Positions 49,474 through 58,292 of a DNA stretch of 64,000 nt are shown here, piece after piece; the first letter of the stretch is position 1, and every line of letters starts with the position of its first letter. This DNA is from Gammaproteobacteria bacterium 42_54_T18 (GTDB taxonomy: Bacteria; Pseudomonadota; Gammaproteobacteria; Pseudomonadales; Ketobacteraceae), in assembly GCA_002163245.1 (NCBI GenBank), contig MAAL01000010.1:1-64000 (forward strand), written 5' to 3'. Under the pieces are notes generated by a model, which made no database searches, was not told the DNA's origin, and saw only the letters and a program-made list of their open reading frames with translations. Made by a program: the position numbers and the translations under genes.

Positions 49474-51870
49474 TTAGTTGGTTTGTAGGTGGTTGCTGAG
49501 GCCGTTGGTTGAGCCTTCAGGGTGTGATTGGTTGTTGGTTGTTGCAGGTTGAGATGTTTTTTTCTGTTTTCGTGTTAAAAATAACAATAGTGGTGGAAGA
49601 AAGAAGAAGTCTGCCACAAGAGCAATAATAATGGTCGATGCTGTTAATAACCCCATATGAGAGTTCATCACAAAGTTTGAGAATGCCAAGACGCCAAAGT
49701 TGGCGCTAAGAATAATCGTTGTGACAATTAATGCCGTACCGACATTGTTAAACGCATATCGAATGGCATCAGGTTCATTTAACCCCTGTTCACGTTGCGC
49801 GCGTAAATATTTACTTAAAAAATGTACGGTGTAGTCGACAACGATGCCTAGCGTCATGCCTGCGACGACTGAGAGCCCCAGGCCAATTTGCCCAACAAAT
49901 ATCCCCCAGATTCCAAAGGCGACACCGGCTGGTATTAAATTAAGTAGTAGGCTGATTAAACCAAACTTAAAGGAACGTAAGGCAAACCCTAACATAATGG
50001 AAATAATGATAAGTGCCACAAAGGTGCCTTCTAACATGCTGCGGATATTGGTGAACCCAACATGGGCAAACATTAAGTCACCGCTGGTACCTTCATGATA
50101 GAAATTAGCGGGAGCATTTTCTTGCAGCCAGGTTTGTGCCCGTTTTTGTACCGCAAGAACGCGGGCCGATGAGCTACCTTTAACCGTTCCGATAATTCGT
50201 GTAGATGTACGTGCTGTATCAATCATATTGCTGAGGCTAAGCCCAAAGGGAAGGGATAGCTCGTACAGCAGTAAATATTGGGATGCCAAATCTCTTTGTT
50301 CCGGTAGTTTGTACCAGTTTGGATCATCGTTGTGTAAGGTTTTATTAAGTCGTTTTATGACATCAGTGTACGTTGCAACGTGAATGATCTCCGGTTGCTC
50401 TAGGAGCCATATAGAAAATGCTTCAAGGTTTTTAAGGTAGTCGGGGTTGCTGATGCCTCCTTCTTCACCCGAAGGTAGGGAGAAAGAAATAGAATTAATC
50501 GATGTAAGGTTCGATCGAATGAAGTTTCCGTTGATACGTTGTTCGGTATTTTCATTAAAATACTCAGCCCAAACATCATTGAGCACATTTTTAGGAAGGA
50601 ATGCAGTGCTGGTCAAAATGAATAGGCTAGTAAAGATGAGTAATGGTGTGCGGCGGTGAATAACAAATTCCGCAAGACGATTTTTCTGCTGGTTTTGGTT
50701 TTCTTTTTGCTGCTTTACTCGAACAGGTAGCAATAACATGAGTGCGGGAAGCAGTAATACCGAAAATAACCATGCACCTATAACACCGATAGCAACCACA
50801 TTTCCCAAATCTTTGAAGGGAGGTGAGTCACTAAAGTTCATTGTCAAAAAACCAATCATCGTTGTGAGGCTGGTTAAAAATACGGGTTGTCGATTGAGGC
50901 GCAAGCTTTCTTTCATGGCATCAATCTTTACCATACCGCTACGCATTTGCTGAAAAAAAGTTGCCAATATATGAATACTATCAGCAATAGCCAGAGTGAG
51001 TATCATTGTGGGAGCGTTGGCGGAGGGGGTGGTGATTGCGATTCCAAGCCAGGCAGCGATCCCTTGGGCGGTAAGGATAGCGGCAATAATCACAAACAAT
51101 GTGGCAAAGGTTCCAGAGATAACCGTGATGATGCTGCCACTAGCGGCAAATAAATACAAAGAAATACAGATCATCGCAATAACAAATGCCGCAGGCACAA
51201 GATGAGTCATATCGTAAAGTGAAGCATCACGAAAGGCATTGTTATTCATTACACGACCAGAATAATAAATGTCGATCGATGGATACTTGGTTTCGTAACG
51301 CTCAATAAGTTCTCTGGTGGTTTTAACAATGCTTAGATTTGCTTGGGAGGTGTTTTCTGTTGGTAATTCAAACGTAATGTTGATACCCGTGACATGGGCG
51401 GTTGGGGAAATCAATTTATTCAGTAATGCGGGTTCGTTGACGGCAAATGCTTGAGCCAGTGCCAAGCTTTGTGGCGTGCTATTGGCTAAATCGGGTACCA
51501 AGTCATCAACAATGAGTTCGTCATCTTCTGCAACAGTATGTTGGAAGTTGGTAATAGAGTTAACACGAGAAGAGTAGGGGAAGGTCCAGGCATCGTCGGT
51601 AATTTCTTGGATGATTTTTAAGGTTTCAGGGGTGAATACCTTTTGGTCTTTAGGTGCTATGGCAAGAAAGACGTTGTCCATGCGGGTGTAGGTGTCTTGT
51701 ATGTCATGATACACCTGTAAATGCGGGTTGTTTGGCCCAAAGAAAACTTCAAAGTCTGCGTTTATGGTTGTTTTAGGCAACCCAGAGCTGGCGGCAACAA
51801 TAATGCTAAGAAAAAATAAGATCGTGATAAAGGGTGCGCGAAGCATAAGCGATTCAATCTGCTTATACAT
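49474..51870 (-). CDS. RND/MMPL family exporter (HAE3-like)
   Basis: A 798-residue inner-membrane RND protein with two copies of the TM1 + loop + TM2-6 pattern. First half: FITILFFLSIIVAASSG, a periplasmic loop, then LTLAIADSIHILATFF (conserved Asp) and GFLTMNFSDSPPF. Second half: TPLLIFTSLFILTSTA, a loop, and the MTLGIVVDYTVHFLSKYLRA motif with the proton-relay Asp. It matches the hydrophobe/amphiphile efflux-3 group, often involved in lipid or hopanoid movement across the envelope. No membrane-fusion or outer-membrane partner is adjacent. The protein ends in a Gln/Asn-rich polar tail. Confidence 0.9.
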   Translation of the reverse strand: MYKQIESLMLRAPFITILFFLSIIVAASSGLPKTTINADFEVFFGPNNPHLQVYHDIQDTYTRMDNVFLAIAPKDQKVFTPETLKIIQEITDDAWTFPYSSRVNSITNFQHTVAEDDELIVDDLVPDLANSTPQSLALAQAFAVNEPALLNKLISPTAHVTGINITFELPTENTSQANLSIVKTTRELIERYETKYPSIDIYYSGRVMNNNAFRDASLYDMTHLVPAAFVIAMICISLYLFAASGSIITVISGTFATLFVIIAAILTAQGIAAWLGIAITTPSANAPTMILTLAIADSIHILATFFQQMRSGMVKIDAMKESLRLNRQPVFLTSLTTMIGFLTMNFSDSPPFKDLGNVVAIGVIGAWLFSVLLLPALMLLLPVRVKQQKENQNQQKNRLAEFVIHRRTPLLIFTSLFILTSTAFLPKNVLNDVWAEYFNENTEQRINGNFIRSNLTSINSISFSLPSGEEGGISNPDYLKNLEAFSIWLLEQPEIIHVATYTDVIKRLNKTLHNDDPNWYKLPEQRDLASQYLLLYELSLPFGLSLSNMIDTARTSTRIIGTVKGSSSARVLAVQKRAQTWLQENAPANFYHEGTSGDLMFAHVGFTNIRSMLEGTFVALIIISIMLGFALRSFKFGLISLLLNLIPAGVAFGIWGIFVGQIGLGLSVVAGMTLGIVVDYTVHFLSKYLRAQREQGLNEPDAIRYAFNNVGTALIVTTIILSANFGVLAFSNFVMNSHMGLLTASTIIIALVADFFFLPPLLLFLTRKQKKTSQPATTNNQSHPEGSTNGLSNHLQTN

Positions 51871-51974
51871 AGGTGACCTCCAGCGGTAACGTGTTAAGGG
51901 GTATTGATGAATGTGGGGATAAAGACTTAGTACGGTATAAGGTTACCGTTCGGGGTTGGTTGGGGACAAACGAA

Positions 51975-52916
51975 TTATTTGTGGGGCTGAGATGAATAAA
52001 ATTCATCTGACTCTTTTTTTAGATCAGAAAATAATGCCTGTAACCAATGCCTAAAGGCCTGTAGGTCGGGGCGTTCTGCGTCCTCTGAACGGTAAATAAG
52101 GTAATAGGCTTCTTCTACGGGAATGCGTTGGTGAAACAGCTCTACCAAGCGTCCTTTTTTGACCCATGCGTGAGCTAAAGGGAATAGGCCTAGGGATATT
52201 CCCAAGCCTTGTTCTGCAGCACTTAGGTGGCTTGTGTAGCTGTCTAAGGTGAGCTCTTCTTTAGTGTTTAAGCCTTTTAGCCCAACGGCATCAGCCCAGC
52301 GTTGCCAGGGGTTGTCTCCGTAGGGTATGTGGATTAGGTTTTGCCCTAGTAAGTCACTAAATACATTGATTTTTTCACTGGTTTGTAAAGACGGCGCGCA
52401 AACAGGGCTAACTTCTATTTCTAGTAGTAAATCCGCCTCTAATCCCGCCCATGAGTCTTTTAAGGCTTTTGTTCCCAGTCGGATACCAATATCAATGCCG
52501 CTGAGATTAAAATCACCACCATAAAGGCTGGTTTCGATACGTAGTTCAACATTGGGGTTGTCTCTTTGGAAGTGGTGTAGGTTGGGTATGACAACTTCAG
52601 TGGCTTGAAATGGCAAGATGTGGGCACGAATGGAGGGGTGACCATAGCGGCGCTGGACATTATCAACACCTTGTTTTAACCCTGACAGGTGTAGGCTAAC
52701 GGTTTCGAGCAATGCTTTGCCGGGGTCTGTAAGGCTTAAGTTGCGGTTGTTACGACGGAACAGCGTAAAGTTCAGCTGTTCTTCAAGAGTTTTGATTTGA
52801 TGGCTGATTGCTGAAGGCGTGACATTTAACTCGTTGGCGGCCGCTTTGAAGCTGCCCAGACGGCCGGCTGCCTCAAAGGTATTTAACAAGCTAAGTGGGG
52901 GGCGTCTATTGACCAT
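51975..52916 (-). CDS. LysR family transcriptional regulator (GcvA-like)
   Basis: 313 residues. N-terminal winged HTH: RPPLSLLNTFEAAGRLGSFK, ELNVTPSAISHQIKTLEEQL and TLFRRNNRNLSLTDPGKALL. The C-terminal periplasmic-binding-like effector domain has SGIDIGIRLG and the HIPYGDNPWQRWADAVG segment typical of GcvA-type members. It lies 104 bases upstream of the RND operon on the same strand, but LysR proteins usually control divergent genes, and none is directly divergent here apart from tRNA-Lys. Target unknown. Confidence 0.9.
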   Translation of the reverse strand: MVNRRPPLSLLNTFEAAGRLGSFKAAANELNVTPSAISHQIKTLEEQLNFTLFRRNNRNLSLTDPGKALLETVSLHLSGLKQGVDNVQRRYGHPSIRAHILPFQATEVVIPNLHHFQRDNPNVELRIETSLYGGDFNLSGIDIGIRLGTKALKDSWAGLEADLLLEIEVSPVCAPSLQTSEKINVFSDLLGQNLIHIPYGDNPWQRWADAVGLKGLNTKEELTLDSYTSHLSAAEQGLGISLGLFPLAHAWVKKGRLVELFHQRIPVEEAYYLIYRSEDAERPDLQAFRHWLQALFSDLKKESDEFYSSQPHK

Positions 52917-53158
52917 TGATGAATGACCTTTTGGGCTTGTACCATCATTTCAGGTGAGTAAATGTAATGTCGAAGGACGTTTTTCTATAGGTTTAGCTTA
53001 ATGTGCTTTGAGAAAAAGGCGCAATAACCTTTAGACACTATTTGAATGGGTTTGTATGGGTAAATGGGGTTTTTGGTGTGTTTATTGAGAGTGATGTTGT
53101 GAAATGGCTGTAATACGTTGTTTTTATTGACGATCATGTAAAAAGTTTCAAACAAAGC

Positions 53159-53186
53159 TTGCTTACTCTGAGAATACCAGTAATAT
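53159..53186 (+). promoter_or_regulatory. Sigma70 promoter of tRNA-Lys
   Basis: TTGCTT (-35, 53159-53164), a 16-bp spacer and TAATAT (-10, 53181-53186), 14 bases before the mature tRNA 5' end. Confidence 0.6.
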
Positions 53187-53200
53187 GCGCGTCATCTACC

Positions 53201-53276
53201 GGGCCGTTAGCTCAGTTGGTAGAGCAGTTGGCTTTTAACCAATTGGTCGTGCGTTCGAGTCGCACACGGCCCACCA
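53201..53276 (+). tRNA. tRNA-Lys (anticodon TTT)
   Basis: 76 nt with encoded CCA. The acceptor GGGCCGT pairs with ACGGCCC, discriminator A. D arm AGCTCAGTTGGTAGAGC, anticodon loop CTTTTAA giving TTT, T arm GTGCG-TTCGAGT-CGCAC. Very close to E. coli tRNA-Lys. Confidence 0.97.
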
Positions 53277-53283
53277 TATTCCG

Positions 53284-53316
53284 AAACCTCAAGTGATCAC
53301 TCACTTGGGGTTTTTG
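53284..53316 (+). terminator. Terminator of tRNA-Lys
   Basis: AACCTCAAGTGA, a TCAC loop, TCACTTGGGGTTTTT (one G-T pair). An A run opposite is short, so it works mainly on the plus strand, facing the convergent xseA. Confidence 0.85.
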
Positions 53317-53349
53317 TTTTTCTGGGGCACCTAAAATTGACTGGTGCCT

Positions 53350-54714
53350 TTATCCGACCTCAGTTACCTGGCTCATTAGAGTTCCTTCCCCTAGCTGTGT
53401 TGTTATCGTGTCCCCAACCTTAACGGTTGAACTATCCCTTAGTAGTGAGCCTTTTTTGTCTTTAGTGATCGAATAGCCTCGGCTCAGCGTCGCAAGAGGG
53501 CTTACGGTTTCAAGTCTGTGTGCCGTATGAGCGAGAGTTGTTTGTCTATCTTTGAGCGCTTGTTTACACGCGCGCTGACTGCGCTGTTGTAATGATTGAA
53601 TGCGTTGCGTTAGTTGAGCAATATGATGGCTGGGTGTTTGCGCCTGCAGCTGAGCGGAGAGCGTGGCAACTTCTGCTTTGCGAAGGTTGAGGGATTGTGT
53701 GATTTGTAAAAGGAGGCGGTTCTCTAAGTCATCCAGACGTTGGCTATGCTCTTCTAAGCGTTTCCCTGGGTGAACAAGTTGTTTTTCCAACCATGCTAAA
53801 GATTGCTGGTGGTCACCAATGATTTGGCCGATTTTGTCTTGAAACCAGTGTTGGTAGCCTGAGAAGGTGCCGTACAGCTCATCTTGATCTTGGCTTAACA
53901 TTTCTGCTGCTGCAGAGGGAGTTGGTGCTCGCATGTCAGCAACAAAGTCAGCAATGGTGAAGTCCACTTGATGGCCAACGGCAGACACAACAGGGATTTT
54001 GCTGGCGAAGATTGCTCTGGCAAGTTGTTCATCGTTAAATGCCCAGAGGTCTTCCAGTGAACCGCCACCACGACCGATAATTAATACATCACAGTCTTTG
54101 CGGCGGTTTGCAGTGGCTAGCGCGTTAATCAGTTGCTGCGGTGCTTCGTTACCTTGTACCGCGACTGGGTAAATGGTGACAGGTAATAGAGGGAAACGAC
54201 GGGCAAGCACCGATGTGATGTCATGTACCGCAGCACCCGTGGGGGAGGTGATGACACCAATCGAGGTTGGATGACTGGGTAATGGCTGCTTGTAGCTGTC
54301 ATCAAACAAGCCTTCTTGATGTAGAGACTGTTTTAGTTGTTCGAATGCTCGTTGTAGCGCGCCGAGCCCGGCTTCTTCCATTTCATCAACGATAAGTTGA
54401 TAGTCACCTCTTGGAGTGTAAAGGCTAAGTCGGCCTTTTACTAATACCTGTTGACCATTGCTCGGGCGAAACCTTAAGCGCATATTGCGCCCTTTAAACA
54501 TCGCCGCGCGTACTTGGGCGTTGTCATCTTTTAGGGTTAGGTAAATGTGGCCTGAGCGAGGTTGGGCCAAATTGGATATCTCCCCTTCGAGCCATAAGCT
54601 AGGTAGGGTGTTTTCCAATAAATTCTTGGCAAATAGGTTTAACTCAGAAACTGAGAAAACGTGACGTTCATTTGCCTGGACGGGTATATCTTTGCTAGGT
54701 GTGTTTTTATTCAT
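53350..54714 (-). CDS. xseA: Exodeoxyribonuclease VII large subunit
   Basis: A 454-residue nuclease subunit degrading single-stranded DNA. An N-terminal OB-fold (LWLEGEISNLAQPRSGHIYL; ARAMFKGRNMRLRF-type strand), then the exonuclease domain with SPTGAAVHDI, DVLIIGRGGGSLEDLWAFND, VSAVGHQVDFTIADFVADMR and APTPSAAAEM, followed by a long coiled coil. Full length. Single gene on the minus strand; the small subunit is not in the window. Confidence 0.96.
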   Translation of the reverse strand: MNKNTPSKDIPVQANERHVFSVSELNLFAKNLLENTLPSLWLEGEISNLAQPRSGHIYLTLKDDNAQVRAAMFKGRNMRLRFRPSNGQQVLVKGRLSLYTPRGDYQLIVDEMEEAGLGALQRAFEQLKQSLHQEGLFDDSYKQPLPSHPTSIGVITSPTGAAVHDITSVLARRFPLLPVTIYPVAVQGNEAPQQLINALATANRRKDCDVLIIGRGGGSLEDLWAFNDEQLARAIFASKIPVVSAVGHQVDFTIADFVADMRAPTPSAAAEMLSQDQDELYGTFSGYQHWFQDKIGQIIGDHQQSLAWLEKQLVHPGKRLEEHSQRLDDLENRLLLQITQSLNLRKAEVATLSAQLQAQTPSHHIAQLTQRIQSLQQRSQRACKQALKDRQTTLAHTAHRLETVSPLATLSRGYSITKDKKGSLLRDSSTVKVGDTITTQLGEGTLMSQVTEVG

Positions 54715-54742
54715 GCAGGCATAATACCTGTCAGGGCATAAA

Positions 54743-55663
54743 TTAGCGCGTCATTTTTTTAACAAACACCACTACAAATAATGCCAAAGTAAAACTACCA
54801 AGAAAGGCTTCGAAAGCTGCTAGTGCTCTTGCTATGCCTATTGGGGCTACATCGCCATAACCAAGGGTTGTGAAGGTAACAACACTAAAGTAGAGCGCCC
54901 CAAAGAATACCTTGATGTTTTCCCATAGGGTGAGGCTTGGATTAAAGGCGAGAGACTCTCCGCTGAATGACAAGCCTGAAAAAAAGTATAAAGTAGCAAA
55001 AAATGTAATGAGGCTAACGGAAAAGATAATGACACGAAGAGGCCGTTCCCCGTACCCGCAGAATATATCCACTAGTCTGGAAATGATGCGCTTGAAGGAC
55101 CATTTGGGTAGTTGTTTGCGGCGCATGATCATTTCTTTTTGAAAAAAATGGCCTGCAAGTTCAAATAACCCTTGGTGTTCCGCAATTTGCCGAAGATGGC
55201 GGTAGATCTCTTCGGCTTGTTGATAGAGGTCGAATTTATTTTCGGTGCTTTTGGCTTTCTGTGCTTGTTTTTCTTGGGTGATCTGTTTGCCCCAGTTCAC
55301 GTGTTCTATTTTGGCGCCTTTAAGGTTAATTCCTAGTAGGTTGCAGCCGTCTAAATTGGCATAGTTTAAATTAGCCTTGGCAAGGTTTGCTTTCATTAAT
55401 GAGCTGCCAGAAAGGTCAATTTTGAACAAATGAGCATTTTCTAGATTAGCGTGATAAAGGTCGCAGTTGGTGAGTTTGTAGCCGGTTCTGGAATGTTTGT
55501 TGACAAGGTTGATGCCGTGTAAGTCGCACTTTGCTAGTGAGAAGTTTTCCATTGGCGTCAGTGTTTCGGCTCTGTGCTCAAGCTGTGCTTTGATACCTAC
55601 AATGCGTGGGCGGGTATTGTCTTGCCATACCGTGTCTTGGATGGTGTTGTGAACATTGGTCAT
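54743..55663 (-). CDS. Pentapeptide-repeat / two-TM potassium-channel fusion protein
   Basis: 306 residues. Residues about 40-130 are pentapeptide repeats of the A(D/N)Lxx type (SSLMKANLAKANLNYANLDG, CNLLGINLKGAKIEHVNW), forming a right-handed quadrilateral helix in the cytoplasm. After a helical linker come two transmembrane helices (about 210-232 and 275-300) with the potassium selectivity filter in VVTFTTLGYGDVAPIG, i.e. the bacterial Ion_trans_2 channel pore. A probable tetrameric potassium channel with a repeat-protein cytoplasmic domain instead of RCK. Located between xseA and hisC; no partner evident. Confidence 0.85.
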   Translation of the reverse strand: MTNVHNTIQDTVWQDNTRPRIVGIKAQLEHRAETLTPMENFSLAKCDLHGINLVNKHSRTGYKLTNCDLYHANLENAHLFKIDLSGSSLMKANLAKANLNYANLDGCNLLGINLKGAKIEHVNWGKQITQEKQAQKAKSTENKFDLYQQAEEIYRHLRQIAEHQGLFELAGHFFQKEMIMRRKQLPKWSFKRIISRLVDIFCGYGERPLRVIIFSVSLITFFATLYFFSGLSFSGESLAFNPSLTLWENIKVFFGALYFSVVTFTTLGYGDVAPIGIARALAAFEAFLGSFTLALFVVVFVKKMTR

Positions 55664-55817
55664 GGAAATGGCGGCTCACCTTGATTCAGGGTTAATAGCT
55701 CGGAGGTTAGTTTAAGGGTAGCAGATGAGAAGATGCGCAAGGGGTGTTTGGTTATCTTCTCTTAATTAGATAAAATGCGTCTTAATTATGAGTTATCTGT
55801 TTTTGGGAAATGAAAGT

Positions 55818-56894
55818 ATGAGCCGTTTTTGGAGTGATATCGTCCACCAGCTAACCCCTTACGTACCAGGGGAACAGCCGAAAGTGTCTAATTTGATTAA
55901 GTTAAATACCAATGAGAACCCATATGGGCCATCACCGAAAGTATTGGATGCATTAAAAGAAGAAGCTAATGATAGTTTGCGGCTCTATCCTGACCCGAAT
56001 GCGGATCAGCTTAAGGGGGCAATTGCTCAATATTTCTCTGTATCACAGAATCAGGTTTTTGTGGGTAATGGGTCTGATGAGGTGTTGGCCCATGCATTTC
56101 AGGGGTTATTGAAGCATTCTGAGCCTTTGTTGTACCCTGATATCACGTATAGCTTCTACCCGGTGTATTGTGGCTTGTATGATGTGCCTTTTGAGACTGT
56201 TCCGCTAACGGAGTCGTTTGACATAGATGTTGATGATTACACGCCGTTAAGTGGCCAAAAGGCCAATGGTGGGATTATCTTTCCGAATCCAAATGCGCCG
56301 ACGGGCAAAGTATTGGCGTTATCCAGTATTGAGGTTTTGTTAAAGGCCAATGTTGACACTGTGGTTGTTGTTGATGAGGCTTACATTGATTTTGGGGGTG
56401 AAAGTGCGATTGCATTAGTGGATCAGTACCCCAATTTATTGGTCGTTCAGACATTCTCAAAATCCAGGTCGTTGGCTGGGTTGAGGGTAGGGTTTGCCGT
56501 TGGACACCCTGATTTGATTGAAGGCTTGGAGCGGGTGAAAAACAGTTTTAACTCTTATCCGTTGGATCGCTTTGCTATTAACGGTGCTGTTGCTGCGTTG
56601 GAAGATGATGCATATTTTCAAAAGACCTGTAATGCCATTGTTGAGACCCGGGAAAACTTGGTAGGAGAGTTAATCGCGTTGGGTTTTGATGTGTTGCCTT
56701 CTGCTGCAAACTTTGTTTTTGCTCGGCATAAGGAATCAAAAGCGGAAGGCATTGCCTCAAAATTACGAGAGAAAGCTATTATTGTTCGGCATTTTAAACA
56801 AGAGCGTATTCAGGAGTTTTTGAGGATTACGATCGGTACGAATGATGAATGTGAGGCACTTGTTAAAGCGCTTACGGATATTTTAAAAGATTAG
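55818..56894 (+). CDS. hisC: Histidinol-phosphate aminotransferase
   Basis: A PLP class I/II aminotransferase of the histidine pathway (HisC2-like), 358 residues from the ATG at 55818, which gives the usual start [20 protein letters not shown]; the upstream ATG at 55788 adds ten unmatched residues. Motifs: [48 protein letters not shown], and the PLP-lysine in [16 protein letters not shown]. Other his genes are not nearby. Confidence 0.93.
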   Translation: MSRFWSDIVHQLTPYVPGEQPKVSNLIKLNTNENPYGPSPKVLDALKEEANDSLRLYPDPNADQLKGAIAQYFSVSQNQVFVGNGSDEVLAHAFQGLLKHSEPLLYPDITYSFYPVYCGLYDVPFETVPLTESFDIDVDDYTPLSGQKANGGIIFPNPNAPTGKVLALSSIEVLLKANVDTVVVVDEAYIDFGGESAIALVDQYPNLLVVQTFSKSRSLAGLRVGFAVGHPDLIEGLERVKNSFNSYPLDRFAINGAVAALEDDAYFQKTCNAIVETRENLVGELIALGFDVLPSAANFVFARHKESKAEGIASKLREKAIIVRHFKQERIQEFLRITIGTNDECEALVKALTDILKD

Positions 56895-56972
56895 CTTTGT
56901 CCCTGGTGAAGCCCTTAGTATCTATAAACCTATCGTGTGGTAGTGGGCGTTTCGTACGTATATTTTGATGAT

Positions 56973-57013
56973 AAAAAAGGCCGAATCAATTTGTCTTGAT
57001 TCGGCCTTTTTGT
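56973..57013. terminator. Bidirectional terminator after hisC
   Basis: AAAAAAGGCCGAATCA, an ATTTGTC loop, TGATTCGGCCTTTTTG: an eleven-pair stem with A and T runs on both sides. It ends hisC on the plus strand and the 35-residue gene on the minus strand. Confidence 0.93.
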
Positions 57014-57017
57014 TTTC

Positions 57018-57073
57018 TATCGGTACTTTCCTATCGGTACTTTTGTATCGGTACTTTCTAATCGGTACTTTTT
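57018..57073. repeat. 14-bp tandem repeat, four units
   Basis: TATCGGTACTTTCC, TATCGGTACTTTTG, TATCGGTACTTTCT and AATCGGTACTTTTT in tandem, placed between the hisC terminator and the small minus-strand gene. There are no spacers, so this is not a CRISPR array. Confidence 0.92.
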
Positions 57074-57121
57074 TCTCGAAATTTTCTAAATACTGTCTAA
57101 ATGAAAAACTCTATGAGAATT

Positions 57122-57229
57122 TTATGCGAAAAACATATTGTTAAGGTAATCGCTTAAATGGCTCATTGCGTCTTTCTCGGCATCGGTTGTTAATTGAAAT
57201 AAAACTTTGCCTTCAGTTGTGATAGTCAT
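57122..57229 (-). CDS. Small hypothetical protein, 35 residues
   Basis: On the minus strand GGAGGGATTCATC gives a strong ribosome site before an ATG at 57229. The 35-codon product starts MTITTEGKVLFQLTTDAEKD and ends in a short hydrophobic NNMFFA. A candidate promoter lies upstream (57341-57369) and a terminator downstream (56973-57013), so it looks like a complete small transcription unit. It lies 325 bases beyond the end of the ATP-grasp operon in the same orientation, so a precursor- or regulator-peptide role is conceivable, but nothing in the sequence proves it. Confidence 0.6.
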   Translation of the reverse strand: MTITTEGKVLFQLTTDAEKDAMSHLSDYLNNMFFA

Positions 57230-57554
57230 GATGAATCCCTCCGTTGTATTGGTCACACTGCATTGTATGCCTCGCGGCACTTACCTAGATTAAAAGAATA
57301 AATTCCGTCAAGTTTAGGGTGTCTGCTGCGTTGCATGCTAACTATGGCCCCGAATAAAACATTCGTCAATGAGAGTTGATGTTTCTGAATGTTGCAAAAT
57401 TTGAAGGGGGTTTGAAAATGGCCAATGCCTATTGTTAACCTTTTGAATTTATAGAGGTTACTTGCTTTAAAACGGTCATTTTAAATTTTTGTTTTACATA
57501 ATGATTTACATCTTTACGCTATATTGCACTGTAGGGTTTGACGTTAAGAGGCAT
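57230..57554. other. Intergenic region upstream of the 35-residue gene
   Basis: 325 bases with no gene seen. It holds the minus-strand promoter candidate at 57341-57369 and another TTGACG-like element at about 57306-57311. The part nearest 57500 is A+T-rich without a clear hairpin terminator for the upstream operon. Confidence 0.5.
57341..57369 (-). promoter_or_regulatory. Candidate promoter of the 35-residue gene
   Basis: Minus-strand TTGACG (57364-57369), a 17-bp spacer and CATAGT (57341-57346), about 110 bases upstream of the small ORF. Confidence 0.5.
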
Positions 57555-58292
57555 TTAGTTGATTCGTAACAGAGAACTTTTAGTGTCAGGTGATGGAGAC
57601 TCGCAGGGTGAGTCGTTGTGGTAATTGAATTCAACGTGATTGTTGGTTACGAGAATATGGCTAAAGCTGACAGTTCGTGCGTCTTCTCTGTGCATGCATA
57701 CTGAACGGTGGTTTTTTTTCTCACCATGGCAGGCATGAAATGAAATATGCTTATCTGTATTAGTATCAGCGCAAGGGGGCGATGATACTTTCTGTATGTA
57801 GAGTTTCTGGCGTTGCTTGGATACTTCGTCAAATTTCACGGATGACGAGGTAATCATGTTTTCGGGTTGTGAGCGATGTATGTCTTCACCGTCCCATTGG
57901 AACATTTTTTCTTGAGATTGTTGTTGATCTTGTGTTATCTGAAACGCTACCAGTGTAAAAGGAGCGTAGTGGCTAAGATCCGTTGTTAAAATTTTATTGT
58001 TCAGGCTGTCGATGTTTTCTGCGTGTGCCAGGGATCGCAATAGTTGCCCACGGCTGATAAGTCTTTTGCCTGGAACGGTGCCTTGATAAAAATTGAGTAA
58101 GCAAAGGCTCAAACCGTGGCCGTTCACGGATATCCAGCTCCCTCCGCCGTCGGGGTCGAGTGGCAGAAGTACAGGAACCCCGTTGTGTTCGATACACTTA
58201 GGGGGCTCTGCGGGTGAGCGAGAACGTTGCTCATCCCGATTAAAAAATATCTGATAGCTTTCTTGGTTTCTGGTCCAGCTTAACGTGCACAT
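57555..58292 (-). CDS. NRDE/TANGO2 family protein
   Basis: 245 residues with the family hallmark near the N-terminus: MCTLSW...FFNRDEQRSRSPAEPP, plus GGSWISVNGHGLSLCLLNFY. The Cys at position 2 would become the N-terminal residue after Met removal, as in Ntn-hydrolase-fold amidohydrolases, which this family resembles; the biochemical role of NRDE proteins is not settled. Last of five genes with overlapping ends: its start lies 13 bases inside the DinB-like gene. Confidence 0.85.
   Translation of the reverse strand: MCTLSWTRNQESYQIFFNRDEQRSRSPAEPPKCIEHNGVPVLLPLDPDGGGSWISVNGHGLSLCLLNFYQGTVPGKRLISRGQLLRSLAHAENIDSLNNKILTTDLSHYAPFTLVAFQITQDQQQSQEKMFQWDGEDIHRSQPENMITSSSVKFDEVSKQRQKLYIQKVSSPPCADTNTDKHISFHACHGEKKNHRSVCMHREDARTVSFSHILVTNNHVEFNYHNDSPCESPSPDTKSSLLRIN

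Noticed and set aside
57018-57073. Possible minimal CRISPR array
   Set aside because: Units of 14 bp adjoin without spacers and no cas genes are present.
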